A DNA stretch of 43,783 nucleotides from Clostridia bacterium. Lineage in GTDB: Bacteria > Bacillota > Clostridia > Peptostreptococcales > Anaerovoracaceae. Below the pieces are notes generated by a model, which ran no database searches, was not told where the DNA came from, and was given only the letters and a program-made list of their open reading frames with translations. Of the stretch, positions 7,774-16,600 are shown one piece after another (within the stretch, counting starts at the first letter, position 1; each line of letters begins with the position of its first letter). Where the stretch lies: NCBI GenBank assembly GCA_024682015.1, contig JAIKZT010000011.1, forward strand, positions 1 through 43,783. Reading direction: 5' to 3'. The translations under genes and the position numbers were made by a program.

Positions 7774-10700
7774 ATGGTTTATAGAATATTTGTGGAAAAG
7801 AAGCCCGGCTTTGACCTGGAAGCGAAGAGCATGCTGGCGGATCTGAAGTCCAGCCTGGGCATCGACGCGCTGGAAAACGTGCGGATGTTCAACCGCTACG
7901 ACGCCCAGAACCTGTCGAAGGAGCAGTTCGACTACGCCGTGAAGTATGTCTTCTCCGAGCCGCAGATGGACATCGCTTCGGAAGCGCCCGACTTCGGCGA
8001 TGCGACCGTCTTCGCCGTGGAGTTCCTGCCCGGCCAGTTCGACCAGAGAGCCGACTCCGCCGTGCAGTGCATCCAGCTCATCTTCCAGGGCGAGCGTCCC
8101 CTCACCCGCTCCGCGCGCGTCTACGCGCTGTACGGCGATCTGAGCGAAAAGGACGTGAACGCCATCAAGAAATACGTCATCAACCCCGTCGAAGCCCGGG
8201 AAGCGGCGGCGGAAAAACCCGAAACGCTCGTCGTCAATTACGACATCCCGACCGAAGTCGCAACGGTCGAAGGCTTCATCGACATGGTCGACGAGGATCT
8301 GCCCCGGTACATCGCGGACAACGGCCTGGCCATGGATGAACAGGACCTGGCGATGGTCCGCGACTACTTCGCTTCAGAGCACAGAGACCCGACCATCACC
8401 GAGATCAAGATGATCGACACCTACTGGTCGGATCACTGCCGCCACACGACGTTCAACACCGTCATCGACGACGTTACGTTCGAGGACGAGCTGCTGCAGA
8501 ACGCCTGGAACGACTACATGAACACCCGCAAGTTCCTCGGCCGCACGAAGCCCGTCTGCCTCATGGATCTGGCCACCATCGCGGTGAAGCAGCTCAAGAG
8601 CGAAGGCAAGATGGACAAACTCGACGAATCCGACGAGATCAACGCCTGCACCATCAAGATGACCGTGAACCACGACGGCAAGGAAGAGCCCTGGCTGCTG
8701 CTGTTCAAGAACGAGACGCACAACCACCCGACGGAGATCGAGCCGTTCGGCGGCGCGGCGACCTGCACGGGCGGCATCATCCGTGACCCGCTTTCGGGCA
8801 GAGCCTACGTATACGCGGCCATGAGGGTCAGCGGCGCGGCGGATCCGACGCGGCCTTTAAGCGAAGCGCTTCCCGGAAAGATCCCCCAGAAGCGCCTGAC
8901 CCAGACCGCAGCCGCGGGCAACTCCTCCTACGGCAACCAGATCGGCCTGCCGGCCGGCGTCGTGGAAGAGATCTACCACCCCGGCTACGTGGCCAAGAGA
9001 ATGGAGCTCGGCGCGGTCGTAGCGGCCGCTCCCGCGGAGAACGTCCGCAGAGAAGTGCCCGCTCCCGGAGACGTCGTCATCCTGCTCGGCGGCGGTACGG
9101 GCCGCGACGGCATCGGCGGCGCGACCGGCGCGTCCAAAGCGCACGACGTGCATTCCGTCGAGACCTGCGGCGCGGAAGTCCAGAAGGGCAACGCTCCGGA
9201 GGAAAGAAAGATGCAGAGGCTGTTCCGCAACGGCGAAGCGACGCGGCTCATCAAGCGCTGCAACGACTTCGGCGCCGGCGGCGTATCCGTCGCGATCGGC
9301 GAACTGGCGGACGGCCTGGACATCAACCTCGACCTCGTTCCCAAGAAGTACGAAGGCCTGGACGGCACGGAACTGGCCATCTCCGAATCCCAGGAGAGAA
9401 TGGCCTGCTGCGTGGCCGCCGAGGATGTCGAAAAGTTCCTGGCGCTGGCGGCTGAGGAAAACCTGAACGCCGTGCCCGTGGCGAAGGTCACCGACACGAA
9501 CCGCCTCGTGATGCACTGGAACGGCAAGACCATCGTGGACATCTCCCGGTCCTTCCTAAACACGAACGGCGCGGACAAGCACATTACCGCTGCGCCCGCA
9601 CCCGCCGTCTGGGACGAAGAGCTGGCGGAAGGCAGCTTTGTCGATAATCTGAAGAGAGTTGCCGGCGACCTGAATTCCTGCTCCCGCAGAGGCATGGTCG
9701 AACGCTTCGATTCCAACGTTGGCGCAGCAACCGTCCTGTCCCCGTTCGGCGGCAAATATCAGCGCACGCCCATCCAGGCGATGGTCCACAAGGTCGCCGT
9801 CGAAAAGGGCGACACCGATACCTGTTCGCTGATGGCGTTCGGCTTCAACCCGTTCATCTCCAGCAGCAGTCCCTACCACGGCGCGTACCTGGCGGTCGTG
9901 GAATCCTGCGCCAAGCTCGTCGCAGCCGGCGCGGAATTCAAGGACGTCTATCTCACGTTCCAGGAGTACTTCGAGAAGCTCGGCAAGGACCCGAAGCGCT
10001 GGGGCAAGCCGCTCGCGGCCCTGCTCGGCGCGTTTGAGGCGCAGATGGCGCTCGGCGTCGGCGCGATCGGCGGCAAGGACTCCATGAGCGGTACGTTCGA
10101 AAACCTCGACGTTCCGCCCACGCTCGTCTCCTTCGCGGTGACCACGGACAAGATCGATCACATCATTTCCAACGAATTCAAGGCTCCCGGCCACAAGGTC
10201 GTCTGGATCCGCCCCGAGATGAATGAGGCGGGCCTGCCCACCGGCGAATCCCTGATGAAGATCTTCGGCGAGGTCACAGAGCTGCAGAGATCCGGCAAGG
10301 CCGCCGCCGTTTACACGCCCGGCATGGGCGGCGTGGCAGCAGCCGTCATGAAGATGGCCTTCGGCAACCGGATCGGGTTCTCCTTCGCGGACGACCTCGA
10401 CCTGCAGGATGTCTTCGCAACCTCCTACGGTTCTTTCATCGTCGAGATGGCAGACGGCTACTGCGAGAAGTGCGCGGCGAAGGTCGCGCCCGAAAGCACG
10501 CTGCTGGGCGTTACGACAGAGGAGGAAGCGTTCACGGCGGGCGAAGAGAGCATCAGCATCGCGGATGTCGCGGAGATCTATGAGAGCCGCCTCGAAGACG
10601 TCTTCCCCTGCAACATCCCCACGGAAGAAGACGCTCCGATCGAGACGTTCAGTTCGGACAAGAAATGCTTCGCCGCCCCGGCCATCAAGGTCGCGAAGCC

Positions 10701-11493
10701 CCGCGTGTTCATCCCGGCCTTCCCGGGCACGAACAGCGAGTATGACTCCGCCAAATACGCGGAGGCGGCCGGCGCAGAAGCGAAGATCTGCGTCATCCGC
10801 AACCTCACTCCGGACGACATCCAGCGCTCCGTCGAGGAAGTGGCCGAGGAGATCGCAAAGAGCCAGATGATCTTCATCCCGGGCGGTTTCTCCGGCGGCG
10901 ATGAACCGGACGGATCCGGCAAATTCATCACGGCGTTCTTCCGCAGCGGCGCCATCAAGGAAGCCGTTACGGAGCTGCTCGAAAAACGGGACGGTCTGAT
11001 GCTGGGCGTCTGCAACGGATTCCAGGCCCTCGTCAAGCTCGGCCTCGTTCCCTACGGAAAGATCATCGACACCGACGAGAACTGCCCGACCGTCACGTTC
11101 AACAAGATCGGCCGCCTGCAAAGCAAGATCGTGCGCACGCGCATCAGCTCCTGCATGTCGCCGTGGCTGGCGAAGACCCAGGTGGGCGACGTCTACAACG
11201 TGGCCATCTCCCACGGTGAAGGGCGCTTCTACGCGAGCGAAGAGCTGATCCGAAAGCTGGCTGCCAACGGACAGATCGCGGCGCAGTACGTCGACCTCGA
11301 CGGAAAGCCGTCCATGAGCGTGGACGTTACGCCGAACGGCTCCGCTTATGCCATCGAAGGCATCACCTCGCCCGACGGCCGCGTCTTCGGCAAGATGGGC
11401 CACATCGAGCGCTACAGCAAGGGTATCTTCCGCAACATCCCGGGCAACTACGACCCGAAGCTGATGGAAGCGGCGGTGGAATACTTCAAATAG
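7774..11493 (+). CDS. purL: Phosphoribosylformylglycinamidine synthase PurL (single-chain, clostridial form)
   Basis: 1239 residues in one chain, converting FGAR to FGAM with glutamine and ATP. The central synthetase part shows HNHPTEIEPFGGAATCTGGIIRD, GLPAGVVEEIYHPGY and GAIGGKDSMSGT. The C-terminal class I glutaminase begins near RVFIPAFPGTNSEYD, with nucleophile Cys in LGVCNGFQALV and a His in ISHGEGRFY. Having its own glutaminase, it needs no separate PurQ or PurS. I prefer ATG 7774 (10 nt after GGAGG) over GTG 7768 (4 nt after). Last gene of the operon. Confidence 0.95.
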   Translation: MVYRIFVEKKPGFDLEAKSMLADLKSSLGIDALENVRMFNRYDAQNLSKEQFDYAVKYVFSEPQMDIASEAPDFGDATVFAVEFLPGQFDQRADSAVQCIQLIFQGERPLTRSARVYALYGDLSEKDVNAIKKYVINPVEAREAAAEKPETLVVNYDIPTEVATVEGFIDMVDEDLPRYIADNGLAMDEQDLAMVRDYFASEHRDPTITEIKMIDTYWSDHCRHTTFNTVIDDVTFEDELLQNAWNDYMNTRKFLGRTKPVCLMDLATIAVKQLKSEGKMDKLDESDEINACTIKMTVNHDGKEEPWLLLFKNETHNHPTEIEPFGGAATCTGGIIRDPLSGRAYVYAAMRVSGAADPTRPLSEALPGKIPQKRLTQTAAAGNSSYGNQIGLPAGVVEEIYHPGYVAKRMELGAVVAAAPAENVRREVPAPGDVVILLGGGTGRDGIGGATGASKAHDVHSVETCGAEVQKGNAPEERKMQRLFRNGEATRLIKRCNDFGAGGVSVAIGELADGLDINLDLVPKKYEGLDGTELAISESQERMACCVAAEDVEKFLALAAEENLNAVPVAKVTDTNRLVMHWNGKTIVDISRSFLNTNGADKHITAAPAPAVWDEELAEGSFVDNLKRVAGDLNSCSRRGMVERFDSNVGAATVLSPFGGKYQRTPIQAMVHKVAVEKGDTDTCSLMAFGFNPFISSSSPYHGAYLAVVESCAKLVAAGAEFKDVYLTFQEYFEKLGKDPKRWGKPLAALLGAFEAQMALGVGAIGGKDSMSGTFENLDVPPTLVSFAVTTDKIDHIISNEFKAPGHKVVWIRPEMNEAGLPTGESLMKIFGEVTELQRSGKAAAVYTPGMGGVAAAVMKMAFGNRIGFSFADDLDLQDVFATSYGSFIVEMADGYCEKCAAKVAPESTLLGVTTEEEAFTAGEESISIADVAEIYESRLEDVFPCNIPTEEDAPIETFSSDKKCFAAPAIKVAKPRVFIPAFPGTNSEYDSAKYAEAAGAEAKICVIRNLTPDDIQRSVEEVAEEIAKSQMIFIPGGFSGGDEPDGSGKFITAFFRSGAIKEAVTELLEKRDGLMLGVCNGFQALVKLGLVPYGKIIDTDENCPTVTFNKIGRLQSKIVRTRISSCMSPWLAKTQVGDVYNVAISHGEGRFYASEELIRKLAANGQIAAQYVDLDGKPSMSVDVTPNGSAYAIEGITSPDGRVFGKMGHIERYSKGIFRNIPGNYDPKLMEAAVEYFK

Positions 11494-11496
11494 CGC

Positions 11497-11525
11497 TTGC
11501 AAATTGGCAAAATCTGTGATATATA
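11497..11525 (+). promoter_or_regulatory. Promoter of the putative antisense (antitoxin) RNA
   Basis: TTGCAA at 11497-11502, 17-bp spacer, TATATA at 11520-11525, with TGA just before it giving an extended -10 (TGN). It lies immediately after the purL stop and reads toward the toxin gene. Confidence 0.65.
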
Positions 11526-11531
11526 TGATTT

Positions 11532-11621
11532 GAGGGACGAAAATACCGCTGTTGGACGGCGGTGTCTCCTCTAAAAGTTGAGTAGAATCAGCCGCTTATC
11601 CAGCGGCTGATCCTATTTTTT
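11532..11621 (+). ncRNA. Putative ~90-nt antisense antitoxin RNA
   Basis: A transcript starting about 7 nt after the -10 at 11520 and ending at the terminator 11587-11621 would be about 90 nt. It is complementary to the 3' end and 3' UTR of the small toxin gene on the minus strand, the arrangement of known type I systems such as txpA/RatA and bsrG/SR4. It also contains GGCGGTGTCTCCTCT (11558-11572), nearly identical to the anti-Shine-Dalgarno segment in the toxin's own leader, so it could in principle pair with the toxin ribosome site too. Start and existence are inferred, not seen. Confidence 0.55.
11587..11621 (+). terminator. Rho-independent terminator shared by purL and the antisense RNA
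   Basis: Perfect 10-bp stem ATCAGCCGCT (11587-11596) and AGCGGCTGAT (11602-11611), loop TATCC, then CCTATTTTTT. The T-run overlaps the stop of the convergent toxin gene. Confidence 0.9.
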
Positions 11622-11702
11622 GCGGCCTTTCCAGGCCGCGGCTGCAATCAGGACCGTAAGCAACACCAAGGTGTATTGGAATAGTCCTTCATATGTCACC
11701 AT
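11613..11702 (-). CDS. Hol-Tox family small membrane toxin (type I toxin-antitoxin)
   Basis: A 29-residue protein starting MVTYEGLFQY, then a hydrophobic helix VLLTVLIAAAAW and a basic end KGRKK. This is the pattern of the putative holin-like toxins (PF16935-like; TxpA/BsrG relatives), which insert in the membrane. The ATG at 11702 follows a very strong AAAGGAGGTGATCCT, so the longer in-frame start at 11801 is rejected. The leader carries a copy of CCTCCT that can mask the ribosome site, and a convergent promoter/terminator pair gives an overlapping RNA. Toxicity is inferred from family and layout only. Confidence 0.75.
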   Translation of the reverse strand: MVTYEGLFQYTLVLLTVLIAAAAWKGRKK

Positions 11703-11741
11703 AGGATCACCTCCTTTCCTTTGCCCGAAGGCTCCGTAATC

Positions 11742-11756
11742 AGAGGAGGCACCGCC
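11742..11756 (-). promoter_or_regulatory. Anti-Shine-Dalgarno segment in the toxin leader
   Basis: On the minus strand this reads GGCGGTGCCTCCTCT; its CCTCCT can pair with AGGAGG of the toxin ribosome site (complement at 11710-11715), a common device that keeps type I toxin mRNAs untranslated until processed. Confidence 0.6.
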
Positions 11757-11771
11757 CAGCGGTATGATGGA

Positions 11772-11801
11772 ATTGTAAATTATATCCAGTCTCTTTGTCA
11801 A
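11772..11801 (-). promoter_or_regulatory. Strong sigma-A type promoter of the toxin gene
   Basis: TTGACA (complement of 11796-11801), 18-bp spacer, TACAAT (complement of 11772-11777). A start near 11765 gives a ~63-nt leader. Confidence 0.75.
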
Positions 11802-11823
11802 GAAAAATTTACCATTATTTGCA

Positions 11824-11856
11824 TAAAAAAGAGACGGCCTGCAGACAAGCCGTCTC
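11824..11856 (-). terminator. Rho-independent terminator of the flavin-binding protein gene
   Basis: Stem GAGACGGC 11831-11838 with GCCGTCTC 11849-11856; on the minus strand it is followed by TTTTTT (complement of 11825-11830). Confidence 0.85.
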
Positions 11857-11885
11857 AGCTGCTTTTGAGCTGTCCTTCGCGCCTT

Positions 11886-12278
11886 TTAGAACCGGATCTC
11901 CCGGGGCGGCGCCGTAAAGGAACTGATGGTGGCAACAGCCTCCGTGATGCGATAAACCACGGCGTTACCGTCGCCGGGCGCATACATGGCCTTCAGATCC
12001 GGATAGGATTCCAGCATGTGGGCGACGGCCTCCACGCTGTCATCCGCGACAGCCTTGCCGCATACGCGGATCCATTCGCTGCCGTTGAAAGCGCAGATCT
12101 CGACCTTGGGGTTGGACTCCATCTGCTTGGACACGTCCTTCACCTTGCCAGTCTGAATCGTCAGGCATCCGTCGTAGAGATCCACCGTGCCGAAGGGCCG
12201 TACCCGGGGCTGATCGCCGTCCGCCGTAGCCAGATAATACGTACCGCATGCCTTTAAAAATTCATACACTTCGTTCAT
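11886..12278 (-). CDS. Pyridoxamine 5'-phosphate oxidase-like flavin-binding protein (NimA-like)
   Basis: 130 residues with the split-barrel flavin-binding fold of the PPOX/NimA group: NEVYEFLKACGTYYLATADGDQPRVRPFG at the N terminus, then a GCLTIQTGKVKDVSKQM strand-helix and WIRVCGKA. Such proteins bind FMN or F420 and reduce small molecules; substrate unknown. I choose the ATG at 12278, eight nt after AGGAG, rather than 12284, which is only three nt away. A terminator lies just downstream. Probably a single-gene unit, or the last gene after the membrane protein. Confidence 0.8.
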   Translation of the reverse strand: MNEVYEFLKACGTYYLATADGDQPRVRPFGTVDLYDGCLTIQTGKVKDVSKQMESNPKVEICAFNGSEWIRVCGKAVADDSVEAVAHMLESYPDLKAMYAPGDGNAVVYRITEAVATISSFTAPPREIRF

Positions 12279-12296
12279 AAACATTGTCTCCTATTC

Positions 12297-12710
12297 TTAA
12301 AACCTCGCTTCAATGTATCTGTTTAATTTTTTTGTGTCGTACTCGCCCTTGAAGTTGCTCTGGAAGCGCTTGACCGTAAAGCTGTTGAACTCGACGATGT
12401 GGCGGTATCGGATGAGCCCCACGACAAAGGGTATGCCCGCGCACACCCATCCGAAAGGCGCCGTCCTGATGCAGGCGGTGAAGAGCACGAACAGCATGAG
12501 CGCTGAGATGATGACGCCGGCGATCTGTTTTTTCGGCAGCAGGTCCTTCACCGTCTGCCGCGCGATGACGCCCTCCCGCACCATCTCCTCGCTGAACTGC
12601 TTCAGCACCGTAAACTGCGCCACCGTCGTCAGCAGCACCGGCACAACGCCGAAAAATGTGAAGAGAGCCAGCAGCACGTCGCCGATGAGCTGTCCCATAT
12701 TGCCGTTCAT
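12297..12710 (-). CDS. Small integral membrane protein of unknown function
   Basis: 137 residues with three or four hydrophobic segments: IGDVLLALFTFFGVVPVLL, a central IAGVIISALMLFVLFTACI, and PFGWVCAGIPFVVGLIRY. A charged cytoplasmic-looking tail follows (TKKLNRYIEARF). The ATG at 12710 is seven nt after GGAG; an in-frame TTG at 12716 is less likely. It sits 13 nt downstream of the PHP gene and 18 nt upstream of the flavin-binding gene on the same strand, so it may be co-transcribed with them. I do not recognise a family. Confidence 0.65.
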   Translation of the reverse strand: MNGNMGQLIGDVLLALFTFFGVVPVLLTTVAQFTVLKQFSEEMVREGVIARQTVKDLLPKKQIAGVIISALMLFVLFTACIRTAPFGWVCAGIPFVVGLIRYRHIVEFNSFTVKRFQSNFKGEYDTKKLNRYIEARF

Positions 12711-12723
12711 ACGCAAACTCCTC

Positions 12724-13626
12724 TCAAATGAAATCCTCTATCCATTGTAACACGGAAAGGTCCGGCTGCGTGGAAAAGTTGCCCATGCGCTTGATAAGCC
12801 GGGCGTTTTCGCCGTGGTCATCCGATCCCCGCGACACGAGCAGGCCCAGGCGCTTCGCCATGTCCAGCAGAAATTCCGTCTGCTCGGGGCTGTGCGTGGG
12901 GTAGTAGCATTCGATGCCGGCAAGGCCGGCCTGAGCCAGCCCCCGTATGACCGCCTCCATGCGCCGGCGGTACGTTTCGTCTGATTCGTCCCTGTCCGGC
13001 TTGAATGACAGCTGGAACGGATGGGCAAAAAAGGCCTTGCCGCCCGCCCCGTTGATCAGGGCGATCGCCTCCTCCGCGGGTATCTTGTAGCGATGGACGG
13101 CCTTCACCTCGGGACTGGCCAGCAGGTCGGTCCTGTCGAACGCTTCCTCCGGCCTTTCGCACACGCCTCTGTCCGTGAACAGCCGGGCAAAGGCAACTTT
13201 GCCCACGAAACCGTTCACGGCGTAGCTCTTCAGCTCCTCCATCGTCATCGGATACCCCTTCGCGACGAAGATCTGCCGCAGGCTTTCGTTGCGGGCAGCG
13301 CGCTTCTCCAGGATGAAGGCGAGCTTTTTCTTCAGCGGCTCATAACCGGGATCCATTCCGTAGCCGAGGATGTGCATGTAGTGCGAAACGCCTTCAAATC
13401 CCTCGACGGGCGCTTCCCAGACGGCGGAGAACTCCACGCCGCGGATGACGGGCAGTCCCAGCCGCTTTCCTTCCGCGACAGCTTCCTCCACGCCGCCCAT
13501 GCCGTCGTGGTCCGTGATGGCGCAGACGTCGCAGTCCGCTTTCAGAGCGCGTCTCACCACGACCGCGGGCGCCTCCTTGCCGTCGCTGTAATACGTATGC
13601 ATATGCAGATCAGGGTTGTTGATCAT
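12724..13626 (-). CDS. PHP-domain metal-dependent phosphoesterase
   Basis: 300 residues with the metal-binding motifs of the PHP superfamily: DLHMHTYYSDG at the N terminus, AITDHDGMGG, GVEFSA, a central helical insert, FAHPFQLS, and C-terminal SRGSDDHGEN. Relatives are 3',5'-nucleotide phosphatases or 5'-3' exoribonucleases of the YciV/RNase AM group, but the substrate is not determined here. The ATG at 13626 lies inside the end of addA (17-nt overlap), so it is translated together with the AddA helicase-nuclease. The pairing suggests a nucleic-acid role. Confidence 0.85.
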   Translation of the reverse strand: MINNPDLHMHTYYSDGKEAPAVVVRRALKADCDVCAITDHDGMGGVEEAVAEGKRLGLPVIRGVEFSAVWEAPVEGFEGVSHYMHILGYGMDPGYEPLKKKLAFILEKRAARNESLRQIFVAKGYPMTMEELKSYAVNGFVGKVAFARLFTDRGVCERPEEAFDRTDLLASPEVKAVHRYKIPAEEAIALINGAGGKAFFAHPFQLSFKPDRDESDETYRRRMEAVIRGLAQAGLAGIECYYPTHSPEQTEFLLDMAKRLGLLVSRGSDDHGENARLIKRMGNFSTQPDLSVLQWIEDFI

Positions 13627-16600
13627 CGATGGACAGCTCCTCGTCAATTCCAAACAGATAGAGAACGGCTTTTCGCACCGGTTTTCCGGTGATCCCTTCC
13701 AAAGCCTCCCGATACAGGGCCAGCTGTGGGAGATACTCCTCGCGCAGGCGCGCCATCTCCTCCTCGCGCCGGCCGCGGTCGACGTAGTTCGACTTGTAGT
13801 CCACGAGAACCCAGCCGCCATCCTCTTCAAAATAGCAGTCGATGGTGCCCTGAACGAGCACGGTCCGCCCGTCGAGCTCGTGGCTCATCGTGAAGGGCGC
13901 TTCCTTGCGCAGCGTTCCGGCCGTTGCCGCTTTTCGCGCCGCGAGGCCGACCGCTGACCCGAAGAACGCGCAGACGCGGTCCGGGTCCACGACGGAGCGC
14001 TCATCCTCCGTCAGGACGTGCTTTTCGAGCAGGCCGTCCATGAAGGACGAGACCTCCATCGGCTCGTACGATTCCCACGTGAACGGCAGATGCTCCATGA
14101 TAGTGTGGTAGGCAGTCCCGCGCGCCGCCGCGCTCATGCGGCGCTTTCCGGACAGAAAGACGGGCAGCTTCGCCGGCGCATCGGGATCGGGCACGATGCC
14201 CGCGTCCGCTCCTTGAGGCGGGTCATCCGACGAAAGCCCTTCCGCCTCCAGCCGGCGGGGCAGCGCAGACTTTTCCCGGGCCATCCGCGCGATCTGGGAT
14301 ACGCTGTACTTGCGCTTTTCCTGCTCCGAAAGCTCCGAGCTGCTGTCGAAGGCGAGGCGCGAGGCGATCTCGGCGCGCAGCGCTTCATCCAGTTCTTCGG
14401 AGGACACATGAAAGCCCGTCCGCAGATCCCGCGCGAGATCCTCCGATTCCTGCAGAGCCTGTTTCTTCGCGTCCTGCAGCGTTCGCTGCGGCACGATCTC
14501 GAGGCAGTCTTCCCCCAGCAGGGAGAGCAGCAGCGTCGCGTAGTCCGGCGCGCGGGCGATGTCCGACGGCGCCAGGCAGCGCGCGTTCTTCCGCTTGGAA
14601 TCCGCATTTCTCGCCGTCGCCGTCATCAGGAGGACGTCCTTGGGGCGGGTCAGCGCCACGTAGAGCACGCGGACCTCCTCGGCCAATTCCTCCGCCTTCT
14701 TCCGCTTTCGGATGAGTTCCATGGAAAGCGGTTCGTGATAGAGGCCTGTCTTCGGATTCACGAGGCGCAGCGACGCGCCCATGTCCTTGTGGAAGGCCGC
14801 CAGCGACGTATCCTGCCGGTTGTTGCGCGATTTGCCCAGGCCCGCCAGCAGCACGAAGGGGAATTCGAGGCCTTTGCTCTTGTGGATGGTCATGATGCGC
14901 ACGACGTCTTCGCTTTCGGACATCACCTTCGCCTGGCCGACGGAGACCTTCAGCTCCTTGCCGGCGATCGCGTCGATGTAGTTGATGAATCCGTACAGCC
15001 CTCCCACGTCCTTCGCGTCGTACTCCTGCGCCTTTTCCGTGAGCGTCCGCAGGTTCGCCAGCCGCTGCACGCCTTCCGGCGCAGCTCCGGCGAATACCGC
15101 GTAGCCCGTCTCGTCCAGCAGCTGCCACAGGAAATCGCCCAAAGGCATGTACTGCGCTTCGCGCCGCCACCGATCCAATTTTGCCGCGAAGGCTGCGCAT
15201 CTGTCCCGAAGAAGCCCTTCGGGTCCTTCCTCGCAGTATTCCGCGAAAATGCGGTTGTACGGCGCGCGCGTTTCACCCCGTCCCATGGCCCAGATACGGA
15301 TGTCCGCCAGGTCCGATGCGCAAAAGCCAAAGACCGGCGCGCGCAGGACGGACAGCAGCGGCACGTCCTGGCTGCGGTTGTCGATGAGCCTCAGCAGGTT
15401 CAGAAACACCTGGATCTCCACCGTGTCGAAGTACCCTTCGCTGCGCTCGAGATAGACCGGGATGCCCGCTTCCAGGAACGTCTTATAGAAGACCTCGCCG
15501 TCGTTTCTCGTCGCCCGCATCAGCACGGCCATGTCGCGGTACGCAAGAGGCCTGTCCTGCTTCGCGGGATCCTTCACCTTGCCGTCGTGAATGGTCTTGC
15601 CATGGTACTCGCGGATGAGCCGCGCGGCCTGCAGCGCTTCCAGCTCCGCCGCCTTCAGCTCCTCGATCTCCTCGTCGACGGACGGGCCGCCGGCGGAACC
15701 GATCTCCCCGCCGCCAGCCTCGCCGCTTTCGCCGGCATCATCCGACGCATCCTCCGCCATATCCACGAGGTAAAACCGGGGCGGATACAGGTGCTCGCCT
15801 TCGTAGGTGGCGCCTTCGACGAGGCGCTGATCCTGCGTATAATCCATGCCGCAGGAGCTGCGGGTCATCAGCTGTTCGAAAACCCGGTTGACGAGTGCGA
15901 TCACCGGACTTTTGCTGCGGAAATTGCTGTTCAGCGCGATGAGCTCGCCGCCATCGCCTGTCCTGAACGCTTCCGCCTTCCGCAGGAACAGCTCGGGCTC
16001 GGCCAGGCGGAACTTGTAGATGCTCTGCTTGACGTCGCCGACCATGAAGACGTTGTCGCCCCGGGACACGTTGCGGATGAGTTCTTCCTGCACCATGTTG
16101 CTGTCCTGATACTCGTCCACGAAGATGCAGGAGAACTTTTCGCGGTATTCGCGGCGCACGTTCTCGTCCTTCAGGATCTGCAGCGCGAAGTGTTCTATAT
16201 CCCCGAAATCCAGCAGCCCCAGAAGGCTCTTTTTCGCCCCGTAGCGCGCCGAAAAGTCTTTCGTAAGGGAAATGAGCGTCCGCAGGGGTTTGAGGCCCAT
16301 TTCGCGCTCTTTTTCGAGCTCCTCGCGGGTGACCCCCAGATAGTCCTTCTTCGCTGCGTCGAGGTGCTTCTTCGCATTAGCCCGAAGGCCCTGGACGATT
16401 TCTTTGACGGCTTCCCAATCCGCCTTCTCCGCCTTGGAGGCTGCCAGCGTCGTAAACTTGGCGGGCAGCGCGGCCAGCGCGCCGGAAAAATCGCCTGTCC
16501 GCGCGTGCGCATGCGCCGCCTCGAAGCACAGCATGTCCAGGCGGACCTTTTCCTCCAGGCGAGGAAGTCCCGACAGCTCCTCGCAGGCCTTTTCAAAATA

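Noticed and set aside
11613..11801. 62-residue version of the toxin
   Set aside because: The strong AAAGGAGGTGATCCT lies directly before the internal ATG at 11702, and the upstream part overlaps the promoter.
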